Shown here piece by piece: positions 1 to 7,326 of a DNA stretch of 52,005 nt (the stretch's first letter is position 1; every line of letters starts with the position of its first letter). The stretch lies in assembly GCA_017458105.1 (NCBI GenBank), contig JAFTGC010000032.1, positions 1 to 52,005 on the forward strand, written 5' to 3'. Position numbers and translations under genes: made by a program. Source of the DNA: Ruminococcus sp. (GTDB lineage Bacteria > Bacillota > Clostridia > Oscillospirales > Acutalibacteraceae). The notes under the pieces are model-generated. The model was not told where the DNA came from, ran no database searches, and saw nothing but the letters and a program-made list of their open reading frames with translations.

Positions 1-24
1 CATCTTTTGTGTTACAGTATTCAT
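1..24 (-). CDS. Possible start of an unidentified gene, cut by window edge
   Basis: On the minus strand an ATG at 24-22 opens a frame reading MNTVTQKM before the window ends. An AAGGAG ribosome binding site lies at 42-37, 12 bases upstream, which is slightly long. A well-spaced promoter on the same strand (134-139/111-116) supports real transcription in this direction. Only eight residues are visible, so no family can be named. It could also be a chance reading frame in a leader. Confidence 0.35.
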
Positions 25-96
25 AGCAAATAGGTTCTCCTTTGTTTGGATAGTTGTTGCAAATTAACTTTAACACAGAAGTTTCCTATTTGCTAT
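23..96. repeat. 12-bp perfect inverted repeat in a leader
   Basis: Positions 23-34 (ATAGCAAATAGG) and 85-96 (CCTATTTGCTAT) are exact reverse complements with a 50-base loop. On the minus strand the loop contains the AAGGAG motif, and the base of the stem touches the putative ATG at 24-22. Folding could therefore affect translation of that gene. Confidence 0.6.
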
Positions 97-110
97 CCTT
101 TTTTCTATCT

Positions 111-139
111 ATTGTAACGCATCTATTGTAAACCTACAA
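111..139 (-). promoter_or_regulatory. Predicted sigma-A promoter, minus strand
   Basis: Reading the minus strand, TTGTAG (139-134) and TACAAT (116-111) are separated by exactly 17 bases. The predicted transcript starts near 104 and runs leftward through a 12-bp inverted repeat (23-34/85-96) to the putative ATG at 24. The sequence ATCTATTGTAA is directly repeated at 107-117 and 121-131, overlapping the promoter. Confidence 0.5.
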
Positions 140-169
140 TTTTAAATTATATAAATTTTGATAAATCTA

Positions 170-198
170 TTGACTAATAAAATTATTGGTGGTATAAT
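170..198 (+). promoter_or_regulatory. tRNA-Gly promoter
   Basis: TTGACT (170-175) and TATAAT (193-198) are separated by 17 bases, a near-perfect vegetative promoter. The -10 ends 18 bases before the mature tRNA 5' end at 217, so a short 5' leader is expected for RNase P to remove. Confidence 0.85.
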
Positions 199-216
199 AC
201 ATAAAGTAATATAGTT

Positions 217-292
217 GCGGATGTAGCTCATCTGGTAGAGCGCCACCTTGCCAAGGTGGAGGTAGCGGGTTCGAGCCCCGTCATCCGCTCCA
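217..292 (+). tRNA. tRNA-Gly (anticodon GCC)
   Basis: The 76 bases fold as a complete tRNA. The acceptor stem is GCGGATG/CATCCGC, the D arm GCTC/GAGC, the anticodon stem CCACC/GGTGG around loop TTGCCAA (anticodon GCC), and the T arm GCGGG-TTCGAGC-CCCGT. The discriminator base is T and the CCA end is encoded at 290-292. The gene stands alone between its own promoter and a hairpin terminator. Confidence 0.97.
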
Positions 293-302
293 GTTTTTCT
301 GA

Positions 303-330
303 AGCGGTGGTTTAAACCGCTGATTTTTTT
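303..330 (+). terminator. Terminator after tRNA-Gly
   Basis: AGCGGT (303-308) pairs with ACCGCT (316-321), followed by a run of seven T at 324-330. It separates the tRNA from the TSCPD gene, whose ATG lies at 358. Confidence 0.8.
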
Positions 331-357
331 ACTCAAAAATAAATTGGAGTGATACAA

Positions 358-618
358 ATGTCATATTCATACACATATATTCCTAAAAGAGTATGTTCAA
401 GACAAATAAAAATTAAATTGGATGATAAAGGAAAAATCCTTAGTGCCAATTTTACGGGCGGATGTAACGGCAATACAAACGGAATTTCTGCTCTTGTGCG
501 TGGAATGTATGCCGAAGACGCCATAAAGAGGCTTAAGGGTATAGACTGCAACGGACGAGGAACAAGCTGTCCTGATCAACTTGCCATAGCACTTGAAAAA
601 GCACTGGAAGAGTTTTAA
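358..618 (+). CDS. TIGR03905-type TSCPD domain protein
   Basis: This 86-residue protein matches the small clostridial family named for its TSCPD motif, seen here near the C-terminus (GRGTSCPDQLAIAL). It has Cys residues at CSRQ, GGCNGN, DCNG and TSCPD and conserved glycines in FTGGCNGN. The same domain occurs at the C-terminus of some ribonucleotide reductases, but the free-standing family has no settled function. I chose ATG 358 because GGAG at 346-349 sits 8 bases upstream; a GTG at 349 overlaps that motif. It is the first gene after the tRNA terminator and has no partner in the window. Confidence 0.88.
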   Translation: MSYSYTYIPKRVCSRQIKIKLDDKGKILSANFTGGCNGNTNGISALVRGMYAEDAIKRLKGIDCNGRGTSCPDQLAIALEKALEEF

Positions 619-641
619 TATATTTACCCATAAAATTATTA

Positions 642-670
642 TTGAAAAATCAGTATATATGTTGTAAAAT
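642..670 (+). promoter_or_regulatory. Promoter of the Ig-like lipoprotein gene
   Basis: TTGAAA (642-647) and TAAAAT (665-670) are 17 bases apart, 18 bases before the ATG at 689. An AGAGGTGG ribosome binding site lies between them and the start. Confidence 0.7.
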
Positions 671-688
671 AAGTGTAGAGGTGGTTTA

Positions 689-2074
689 ATGAAAAAATAT
701 CTCTCAATAACTTTGTTACTTACTTTGTTGGTTGGTATACTTCTCACTGGCTGCGGTAAGGTTGATGTTATCGGCGTTACACTGTCCAACAGTGCTGTTG
801 CCATTAAAATAAACGAAACTTTTGTACTTACAGCAACAGTTACACCTGCCGATGCTTCTGAGCCGATGGTGTATTGGGAAAGCTCAGATACCTCTGTGGC
901 AACGGTTAAGTCCGGTGTTGTAACTGCAGTGGGCTCGGGTCAGGCTACAATTACGGCTTTTACTAAAAACGGAATAAACAACACTTGTACAGTTACTGTT
1001 GAGAATGTTCTTACAAAGAAAATTAAATTGGATAAATCAAGCTTTACCATGATGGTTGGTGCAACTCAGGAAATTCACTATACTATCCTGCCTGAAAATG
1101 TAACCGATAACACTGTTTCATGGGAGAGCAGTAACCCTAAGGTTGCCGTTGTGGATAAAGGCAAGGTAACAGCCAAGGGTGTAGGTAGTTGTGTGATAAC
1201 AGCAAGTACCGAAAACGGTGTTAAGGCAAAATGTGAGCTTATTGTAAAGATTAAGCCAACAGGTGTTAGGGTAAGTAAGCCGACGGCTTCCTTAACAACC
1301 GGTGATACATTACAGCTTTCAGCAAAAGTACTTCCTGCAAACACTGCGTATAAAAATATTACATGGGAGTCATCTGACGAAAAGATTGCAACAGTTGACA
1401 GCAACGGTAAAGTTACGGCAAAAACGGCGGGCACATGTAAAATTTATGCAACAACATCTAATAACAAATATGATTATTGTACAGTTACTGTAACTCAGGG
1501 AGTGCTTGAGTTCAGTGGTAAGGGTAATGATACCTTGACAGATGTCAATGTTACAAAGGGTGTTTACAAAATTATTATGACACACGAGGGTAAGGGTGTG
1601 TTTAAAGTTATCGGCACGGATTCCTCGGGCGGTGCATACACTTACATTGATACAAAGGGTAATTACACAGGCAGCAATCTATACGCTAACGGAGACAGCA
1701 GCGGTGTCAAGAATGCCACAATCAAAGTTGCGGCAACAGGTAAATGGACATTGAAGATTGAGGCTATTAAAAATAACGGTACTGACCATATTTCCGGTAC
1801 AGGCGATTGCGTAACTCCAATGTTCCGTGGCACAAATAAGAAGGATATTGTCAAGATGAAAAATGAAGCAGATGGCGATTTCACTATTTTCTTATTTGAT
1901 GAAACCGGCAAAAAACTCGGTACTCTTTGCGACGAAATCGACAATTACGATGGTAGCTGTGATGTAACCCTCGACAGAAACAAGTACTACTTCTTCGTTG
2001 TGTTCTCACAGGGTAAATGGACGATTGACTTTGGCAATAAGTCCAGTATAACAACCGTTTCTCCGGGTGCTTAA
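689..2074 (+). CDS. Lipoprotein with three bacterial Ig-like (BIG2) domains
   Basis: This is a 461-residue predicted surface lipoprotein. Residues 1-22 form a lipoprotein signal ending in the lipobox LLTGC, so Cys22 should be lipidated. Three BIG2 repeats follow at about 27-108, 109-188 and 189-270. Each carries the family pattern of V.W.SS...ATV...G.VTA...G...ITA. The remaining 190 residues look like two related beta-rich repeats, each ending in GKWT (about 270-375 and 380-455). No catalytic motif is visible, so adhesion or wall association is only inference. It sits alone between the TSCPD gene and sigG. Confidence 0.88.
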   Translation: MKKYLSITLLLTLLVGILLTGCGKVDVIGVTLSNSAVAIKINETFVLTATVTPADASEPMVYWESSDTSVATVKSGVVTAVGSGQATITAFTKNGINNTCTVTVENVLTKKIKLDKSSFTMMVGATQEIHYTILPENVTDNTVSWESSNPKVAVVDKGKVTAKGVGSCVITASTENGVKAKCELIVKIKPTGVRVSKPTASLTTGDTLQLSAKVLPANTAYKNITWESSDEKIATVDSNGKVTAKTAGTCKIYATTSNNKYDYCTVTVTQGVLEFSGKGNDTLTDVNVTKGVYKIIMTHEGKGVFKVIGTDSSGGAYTYIDTKGNYTGSNLYANGDSSGVKNATIKVAATGKWTLKIEAIKNNGTDHISGTGDCVTPMFRGTNKKDIVKMKNEADGDFTIFLFDETGKKLGTLCDEIDNYDGSCDVTLDRNKYYFFVVFSQGKWTIDFGNKSSITTVSPGA

Positions 2075-2113
2075 TCATATGTTCTTGTATAGAACGGTAT
2101 AATGTATAAAATT

Positions 2114-2157
2114 ATCTCCTTTGGCAATACTTATATCAGAGTATTGTCGGAGGGGAT
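2114..2157 (+). promoter_or_regulatory. Leader hairpin sequestering the sigG ribosome binding site
   Basis: Positions 2114-2131 pair without interruption with 2140-2157 (14 Watson-Crick and 4 G-U pairs, 8-base loop). The 3' arm contains the entire GGAGGGG ribosome binding site (2149-2155) of sigG, three bases from the ATG at 2161. In the folded RNA the site would be fully paired, implying low or conditional translation. Confidence 0.8.
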
Positions 2158-2160
2158 TTT

Positions 2161-2943
2161 ATGCAATATAACAAAGTTGAAATTTGCGGCGTAAACACAG
2201 GAAAACTTAAAATATTAAAAGAAGATGAAAAGAAAACTCTGCTCAACATTATGCACACAGGTACCCCTGCACAGCGTTCGGCTGCCCGAGAAAAAATGAT
2301 AAACGGCAATCTACGGCTTGTTCTTTCTGTTATACAGCGTTTTACAAACAGAGGAGAAAATCTGGACGATCTCTTTCAAGTTGGTGTGATAGGGTTGATT
2401 AAGGCAATTGATAATTTTGACTGTAATATGAATGTTAGGTTCAGTACCTATGGTGTACCTATGATCATCGGGGAGGTGAGAAGGTATCTGCGTGATAATA
2501 ATTCGCTTAGAGTTAGCCGTTCAATGAGAGATACCGCATATCATGCAATGCAAGTTAAGGAAAAATTGATAAATAAGAATAACCGTGAACCTACAGTTGA
2601 AGAAATTGCTAAAGAGATGAATGTTCCCAAAGAAAATGTTGTTCTTGCTTTAGAGGCAATCGTCGAGCCGGTTTCGCTTTATGAACCGGTATTTTCTGAC
2701 GGTGACGATACAATCTATGTTATGGATCAACTCAGTGATAATAACAGCGAGGGTAACTGGCTTGAAGAAATTGCTTTTAAAGAAACTATAAAAAAGCTAA
2801 GTGACCGAGAAAAAAAGATACTTTCAATGCGTTTTATGAAAGGAAAAACTCAGATGGAAGTTGCAGAAGAAATCGGAATAAGTCAGGCTCAAGTGTCAAG
2901 AATTGAAAAAGGTGCTTTAAACCGTATAAAAAAGAGTATGTAA
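2161..2943 (+). CDS. sigG: Forespore sigma factor SigG
   Basis: This is a 260-residue sigma-70 family factor. Near-identity to the B. subtilis SigG start (NKVEICGV) and to the region 2 core (VRFSTYGVPMIIGEVRRYLR) sets it apart from SigF and SigE. Sigma regions 2 (about 45-120), 3 (125-185) and 4 (200-258, with QMEVAEEIGISQAQVSRIEK) are complete. SigG directs late forespore genes during sporulation. In Bacillus it follows spoIIGA-sigE; here it stands alone after an unrelated lipoprotein gene. A strong GGAGGGG lies three bases before the ATG but is inside a long hairpin (2114-2157). Confidence 0.96.
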   Translation: MQYNKVEICGVNTGKLKILKEDEKKTLLNIMHTGTPAQRSAAREKMINGNLRLVLSVIQRFTNRGENLDDLFQVGVIGLIKAIDNFDCNMNVRFSTYGVPMIIGEVRRYLRDNNSLRVSRSMRDTAYHAMQVKEKLINKNNREPTVEEIAKEMNVPKENVVLALEAIVEPVSLYEPVFSDGDDTIYVMDQLSDNNSEGNWLEEIAFKETIKKLSDREKKILSMRFMKGKTQMEVAEEIGISQAQVSRIEKGALNRIKKSM

Positions 2944-2949
2944 AAAAAT

Positions 2950-2988
2950 GGTGGTTGCTGTCAATAATTAACAGTAACCGCCTTTTTA
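2950..2988 (+). terminator. sigG terminator
   Basis: A 12-bp stem (2950-2961 with 2971-2982) with a 9-base loop is followed by TTTTT at 2983-2987. It begins seven bases after the sigG stop. Confidence 0.92.
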
Positions 2989-3052
2989 TTGTCTATAATT
3001 TTATTATAAACGCCAAAAATACTTTAGCGGTTTAAAGTCCCAAAATTTTTGC

Positions 3053-3081
3053 TTGATTTTTTTGGAATATGGTGTTACAAT
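3053..3081 (+). promoter_or_regulatory. Promoter of the aldolase-like gene
   Basis: TTGATT (3053-3058) and TACAAT (3076-3081) are 17 bases apart. An AAAGGAGAG ribosome binding site follows at 3101-3109. Confidence 0.75.
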
Positions 3082-3116
3082 CATATCATAAGATAAGATA
3101 AAAGGAGAGATAAGAA

Positions 3117-4097
3117 ATGGCAAAAAAAGGTGATCTTCTTACAGTAAGGGAAGATATTCGTGTTGTTGATGCAACAATCCGTGACGGCGGACTATGCAAC
3201 GACTTCAGATTTACTGACAAATTCGTAAAAGATTTATATCACGCAAATGTAAAAGCAGGCGTTGATTATATGGAATTTGGTTATAAAGCTTCTAAAGAAA
3301 TTTTTAAGGAAGAAAATTTTGGCAAGTGGAAGTTTTCAAATGATGACCACATCAGAGAGGTTGTAGGAGAGAATGATACCAACCTCAAAATTGCAGTTAT
3401 GGCTGATGTTGGCAGAACAGATTTTAAAAATGATATAATTCCTAAGAACGAAAGTCCGATTGATTTAATCAGAATTGCTACATATATTAATACAATTCCG
3501 GCTGCCGTTGAAATGATTGAGGATGCAGTAAAAAAAGGTTACGAAACTACAATCAATATTATGGCTGTTTCTAAGGCTACAAGAGAGGATATTGTTTCTG
3601 CCCTTGAAATTTTCGGAAAAACTCCTGTAAATGCTTTTTACATTGTTGACAGCTACGGTGCACTTTATCCTGAGCAAGCTCGTGATTTGGCTGACCTTTA
3701 CTGTGAAATTGCTGATAAATACGGCAAATCCGTAGGTGTTCACGCTCATAACAATCAACAGCTGGCTTTTGCAAATACAATTGAAGCAATGACACACGGC
3801 GTAAGTTATCTTGATGCAACAGTTGACGGAATGGGCAGAGGTGCGGGCAACTGTGCTCTTGAGTTATTGCTCGGTTTCCTCAAAAATCCTAAATATCAGG
3901 TTCAGCCTATTATTAAAATTATCGAGGAGCATACCAGTGCATTAAGAAAGCAGGGAGTAAAGTGGGGTTATGATATTCCTTATATGCTCACAGGTCAGTA
4001 TAACACTCACCCTCGTCCTGCAATTTCATTCACAAATGAAAACAGAGAGGATTATTACAATTTTTCAAACGAAATTTTTGACATTATAAATGGATAA
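3117..4097 (+). CDS. DRE-TIM metallolyase (HMGL-like aldolase)
   Basis: This is a 326-residue TIM-barrel enzyme of the superfamily containing HMG-CoA lyase, isopropylmalate synthase and 4-hydroxy-2-oxovalerate aldolase. The N-terminal motif VVDATIRDGGL replaces the classical D.TLRDG and supplies the metal-binding Asp and catalytic Arg. VGVHAHNNQQ (about 206-215) provides the two metal-binding His, and DGMGRGAGN (about 239-247) is the conserved glycine-rich loop. The C-terminus lacks the LeuA regulatory domain and any acyl-CoA signature. It is a single-gene unit with its own promoter and terminator, so the substrate cannot be read from context. Homologues are often labelled only as aldolase catalytic domain proteins. 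Confidence 0.85.
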   Translation: MAKKGDLLTVREDIRVVDATIRDGGLCNDFRFTDKFVKDLYHANVKAGVDYMEFGYKASKEIFKEENFGKWKFSNDDHIREVVGENDTNLKIAVMADVGRTDFKNDIIPKNESPIDLIRIATYINTIPAAVEMIEDAVKKGYETTINIMAVSKATREDIVSALEIFGKTPVNAFYIVDSYGALYPEQARDLADLYCEIADKYGKSVGVHAHNNQQLAFANTIEAMTHGVSYLDATVDGMGRGAGNCALELLLGFLKNPKYQVQPIIKIIEEHTSALRKQGVKWGYDIPYMLTGQYNTHPRPAISFTNENREDYYNFSNEIFDIING

Positions 4098-4102
4098 TCT
4101 TT

Positions 4103-4163
4103 AAAATCATACACCGATTAAGTTATCAAAAAGTAATTTGATCGGTGTTTTCTGTATGATTTT
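4103..4163. terminator. Nested inverted repeats after the aldolase gene
   Basis: ACACCGAT (4111-4118) pairs with ATCGGTGT (4141-4148), followed by TTTTCT. An outer pair, AAAATCATAC (4103-4112) with GTATGATTTT (4154-4163), overlaps the inner stem. The two pairings compete, but either gives a hairpin next to a T-run. Confidence 0.7.
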
Positions 4164-4165
4164 CC

Positions 4166-4194
4166 TTTACAAAAATGTTTTAATAGTGTATTAT
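4166..4194 (+). promoter_or_regulatory. Promoter of the pyrH operon
   Basis: TTTACA (4166-4171) and TATTAT (4189-4194) are 17 bases apart, leaving a leader of about 43 bases before pyrH. Confidence 0.65.
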
Positions 4195-4243
4195 ATAGAT
4201 GTATTTAGATTTTGTATGATAAGCGACAGGAGAATTTTTAATT

Positions 4244-4948
4244 ATGGATAAAAAGTACAAAAGAGTATTGCTGAAACTTTCGGGAGAGTCATTGGCAGGC
4301 TCTGATAAAAAGGGCATAAACTTTGACATTGTTGAGTCTTTTTGCGAAGCTATCAAAAAGTGTGTTGACGAAGGTGTTGAGGTAGCCATTGTAGTAGGTG
4401 GAGGTAACTTCTGGAGAGGTCGTTCCTCAGGTGCTATGGATAGAACAAGAGCAGATCATATGGGTATGCTTGCAACAGCAATCAATGCTCTTGGCGTAGG
4501 TGATACACTCGAGCAGAAGGGCGTTGATGTCAGGGTTATGACAGCAATCTCAATGCCGCAAGTTGCAGAGCCTTATATCCGTAACCGTGCTGTCCGTCAC
4601 CTTGAAAAAGGCAGGGTAACGATTTTTGGCTGCGGAACAGGTAATCCGTTTTTCAGCACAGACACCGCTGCTGCCCTTAGAGCTGTTGAAATTGAGGCAG
4701 ATATTATTATGAAGGCAACACTTGTTGACGGAGTTTATGACAGTGACCCTAAAACCAACCCTGATGCAAAGAAGTACGACAATGTTTCTTTTGATGAGGT
4801 TCTCGCAAAAGGACTGCAGGTTATGGATAGTACGGCAGCTTCACTGTGTAAGGATAATAATATGCCTATACTTGTGTTTAGCATTGATGAACCTATGAAT
4901 ATCTATAAAGCTGTTTGCGGTAAGAATATAGGAACTATTTGTGAATAA
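4244..4948 (+). CDS. pyrH: UMP kinase
   Basis: This 234-residue amino-acid-kinase-fold enzyme phosphorylates UMP to UDP with ATP in the cytoplasm. KLSGESLAG near the N-terminus, [10 protein letters not shown] (about 49-58), [11 protein letters not shown] (about 69-79) and the late D-T-A-A motif ([16 protein letters not shown], about 139-154) are all typical of bacterial PyrH. The length is usual. An ACAGGAG ribosome binding site precedes the ATG. It heads the conserved pyrH-frr-uppS-cdsA cluster; rpsB and tsf, which often precede it, are absent. Confidence 0.97.
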   Translation: MDKKYKRVLLKLSGESLAGSDKKGINFDIVESFCEAIKKCVDEGVEVAIVVGGGNFWRGRSSGAMDRTRADHMGMLATAINALGVGDTLEQKGVDVRVMTAISMPQVAEPYIRNRAVRHLEKGRVTIFGCGTGNPFFSTDTAAALRAVEIEADIIMKATLVDGVYDSDPKTNPDAKKYDNVSFDEVLAKGLQVMDSTAASLCKDNNMPILVFSIDEPMNIYKAVCGKNIGTICE

Positions 4949-4977
4949 TATTAAGCTTATAATGGAGGCTATAAATT

Positions 4978-5532
4978 ATGGATAATGTTATAAAATCTAC
5001 AAAAGAAAAAATGCAGCGTAGGGTTGAACACCTTGAGAGTGAATATTCTTCAATCCGTGCAGGCAGAGCTAATCCGGGTGTGCTTGATAAAGTAACAGTT
5101 AATTATTACGGAACACCAACACCAATAAACCAGGTTGCTTCTGTTTCTATTGCCGAGGCAAGAACTCTCGTTGTTCAGCCTTGGGACACAGGTCTTTTAA
5201 AAGAAATCGAAAGAGCAATACAGATTTCCGATATAGGAATTAATCCTCAGAACGATGGTAAGGTTGTCAGACTGATTTTTCCACCGCTTACAGAGGACAG
5301 AAGAAAAGAAATTGTTAAAGAAATCAGTAAAATGGCCGAGGACAGCAAGGTTCAGATTCGTAACGCAAGGCGTGAGGCTAATGACAAAATCAAGGCTTTA
5401 AAAAAGTCGGGTGATATTACTGAGGATGAACAGAAGAACGGCGACAAGAAAATTCAGGATTTAACCGATAAATTTGTAAAGGAAATAGACGCAATTTCTT
5501 CAAAAAAGCAGAAAGAGATTATGGCAATCTGA
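4978..5532 (+). CDS. frr: Ribosome recycling factor
   Basis: This 184-residue protein splits post-termination ribosomes together with EF-G. The sequence SIRAGRANPGVLDKV and the segment around LTEDRRKEIVKE are hallmarks of the three-helix bundle, with the small beta domain between them (about 32-104). GGAGG at 4962-4966 gives a well-placed start. It follows pyrH by 29 bases and is separated from uppS by a single base. Confidence 0.97.
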   Translation: MDNVIKSTKEKMQRRVEHLESEYSSIRAGRANPGVLDKVTVNYYGTPTPINQVASVSIAEARTLVVQPWDTGLLKEIERAIQISDIGINPQNDGKVVRLIFPPLTEDRRKEIVKEISKMAEDSKVQIRNARREANDKIKALKKSGDITEDEQKNGDKKIQDLTDKFVKEIDAISSKKQKEIMAI

Positions 5533-5533
5533 T

Positions 5534-6274
5534 ATGGCTTTATTTAAGAAAAAAGAGGTTAATTCCATTGAAGATATCATACTTCCGGAGCATGTCGGCA
5601 TAATAATGGACGGCAACGGCAGATGGGCTAAAAAGCGTGGTTTGCCAAGAAGTGCCGGGCATTCAGCGGGTGCAAATAATTTTCGCAAAATTATCCGTTA
5701 TTGCAGCGACATCGGTATCAAGTATCTTACAATGTATGCTTTTTCTACAGAAAATTGGCGTCGTCCGGAGGATGAGGTTTCTGCTTTGATGAAGTTGTTT
5801 AAGCAATATCTTGAAGAAGCACTCAGAGATTTTAAAGATGACAGTATTAAGCTTCGTTTTATAGGTGACACTACCGCTTTTCGTGAAGATATTCAAGAGC
5901 TTATGAAAGAGGCGGTAGAGGGCAGTAAAGACCGTGACGGAATGGTGCTTAACCTGGCTATGAACTATGGTGGCAGAGATGAAATTGTGCGTGCAGCTAA
6001 AGTTATTTCCGAAAGAGTTTTAAAAGGTGAAATTTCCCCTGAAGAAATAAATGAACAAATGATTTCCGACAGTATCTATACTGCCGGGCAGCCTGACCCT
6101 GACCTTATAATCAGACCGTCAGGAGAATACAGAACTTCAAATTTCCTCCTGTGGCAGTCGGCATATTCAGAGTATGTTATTATGGACAAACTGTGGCCGG
6201 ATTTCAGTAAAGATGATATGAATTTTGCCCTTTTGGAATATGCCAAGAGAAATCGCCGTTTCGGCGGAGTTTAA
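5534..6274 (+). CDS. uppS: Isoprenyl transferase (undecaprenyl diphosphate synthase)
   Basis: This 246-residue cis-prenyltransferase elongates farnesyl diphosphate with IPP to the C55 carrier used for peptidoglycan. IIMDGNGRWAKKRGLPRSAGH carries the catalytic Asp and the phosphate-binding residues. YAFSTENWRRP, DLIIRPSGEYRTSNFLLWQSAYSE and RNRRFGG at the C-terminus complete the family motifs. The ATG lies one base after the frr stop without a strong ribosome binding site, suggesting translational coupling. dxr and ispG downstream supply its precursors. Confidence 0.96.
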   Translation: MALFKKKEVNSIEDIILPEHVGIIMDGNGRWAKKRGLPRSAGHSAGANNFRKIIRYCSDIGIKYLTMYAFSTENWRRPEDEVSALMKLFKQYLEEALRDFKDDSIKLRFIGDTTAFREDIQELMKEAVEGSKDRDGMVLNLAMNYGGRDEIVRAAKVISERVLKGEISPEEINEQMISDSIYTAGQPDPDLIIRPSGEYRTSNFLLWQSAYSEYVIMDKLWPDFSKDDMNFALLEYAKRNRRFGGV

Positions 6275-6287
6275 GGGAGGTAATATT

Positions 6288-7106
6288 ATGAAAACAAGGG
6301 TTATTTCTGCTGCTATAGGTATTACAGTGGTTTTAACAATATTGATTTTGAGCCAGACGCTAACCGCTTTAATTGCAACAACTTTGCTTTCTTTTGTAAC
6401 GGTTATGATGACCAGCGAGGCTTTGAACGCAAAAAAACTTATGAAAGATATAACCATAAGTCCTGTTTGCATTATGGTTTCTTTTACAATGCCTATGCTT
6501 TCATTCACAAGGTTTTGGTTTGTACCGTTCTTTGCGTTTATTGTTGCTGTGCTGTGTATTATGGTTTTCTTTCATGAAACAGTAAAGCTTGAAAATATTG
6601 CGTATGCTTTTTTTACAACTACTATAATATCAGTAGGTATGTCGTCAATAACAATGCTTTCTACAACCTACGACAAGTATTGTGCGTTTTTTATTGTACT
6701 TACAATGGCAACTCCGTGGATTGCAGATGCCGGTGCTTATTTTGTAGGAATTAATTTTGGTAAGCATAAACTATGCCCGAAAATCAGCCCTAAAAAGACA
6801 GTCGAGGGAGCCGTCGGCGGGCTTATCACAGGCTGTATCAGTGCTATTTTTATAGGTTTAATTTTTGACTTCATGTTTGGCTACATTTATTTAAATTATT
6901 GGGCACTGGCAATTATCGGTCTTATAAATACACCGCTTTCAATGCTCGGTGATTTGAGTTTTTCAATAATCAAGAGAACGCTCGGTATTAAAGACTACGG
7001 CAATGTTATTCCGGGTCACGGCGGAATGCTTGACAGATTCGACAGCGTAGTGGTAACCGCTCCGTTGGTTTATGTGGTAACGCTGTTTACAGTGATTATT
7101 ATTTAA
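6288..7106 (+). CDS. cdsA: Phosphatidate cytidylyltransferase
   Basis: This 272-residue integral membrane enzyme makes CDP-diacylglycerol from phosphatidate and CTP. About seven hydrophobic segments are visible. The signature near the C-terminus, reading SMLGDLSFSIIKR then KDYGNVIPGHGGMLDRFDS, contains the conserved Asp residues. Earlier possible starts lie inside uppS; ATG 6288 is preferred because GGGAGG lies 8 bases upstream, 13 bases after the uppS stop. Confidence 0.95.
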   Translation: MKTRVISAAIGITVVLTILILSQTLTALIATTLLSFVTVMMTSEALNAKKLMKDITISPVCIMVSFTMPMLSFTRFWFVPFFAFIVAVLCIMVFFHETVKLENIAYAFFTTTIISVGMSSITMLSTTYDKYCAFFIVLTMATPWIADAGAYFVGINFGKHKLCPKISPKKTVEGAVGGLITGCISAIFIGLIFDFMFGYIYLNYWALAIIGLINTPLSMLGDLSFSIIKRTLGIKDYGNVIPGHGGMLDRFDSVVVTAPLVYVVTLFTVIII

Positions 7107-7127
7107 TGTATAATTCAAAATATCTAT

Positions 7128-7155
7128 TCCGGCAGAACTTAACTGCCGGATTTTT
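7128..7155 (+). terminator. Terminator after cdsA
   Basis: TCCGGCAG (7128-7135) pairs perfectly with CTGCCGGA (7143-7150), followed by TTTTT. It closes the pyrH operon. Confidence 0.93.
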
Positions 7156-7222
7156 GTTTGTGAGCAATTTTTAAATATAATAAAAAACCTTGTGACAGAA
7201 AACTGAAAAATTAAAAAATATA

Positions 7223-7251
7223 TGGAAAAACCTGCTTATATGTGTTATAAT
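7223..7251 (+). promoter_or_regulatory. Promoter of the dxr operon
   Basis: An extended -10, TG at 7243-7244 then TATAAT at 7246-7251, is the main support. The -35 at 7223-7228 (TGGAAA, 17 bases upstream) is weak. The predicted leader before dxr is about 69 bases. Confidence 0.6.
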
Positions 7252-7326
7252 ATCCTAAAATAAATAGTGAATTTTATATGAATTATAAAATTTTTCGATG
7301 TAAACCATACAAAGAGGTATGTATAA

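Noticed and set aside
1078-1434. 118-codon minus-strand open frame within the lipoprotein gene
   Set aside because: It is the complement of well-conserved Ig-like domains and has no start signals.
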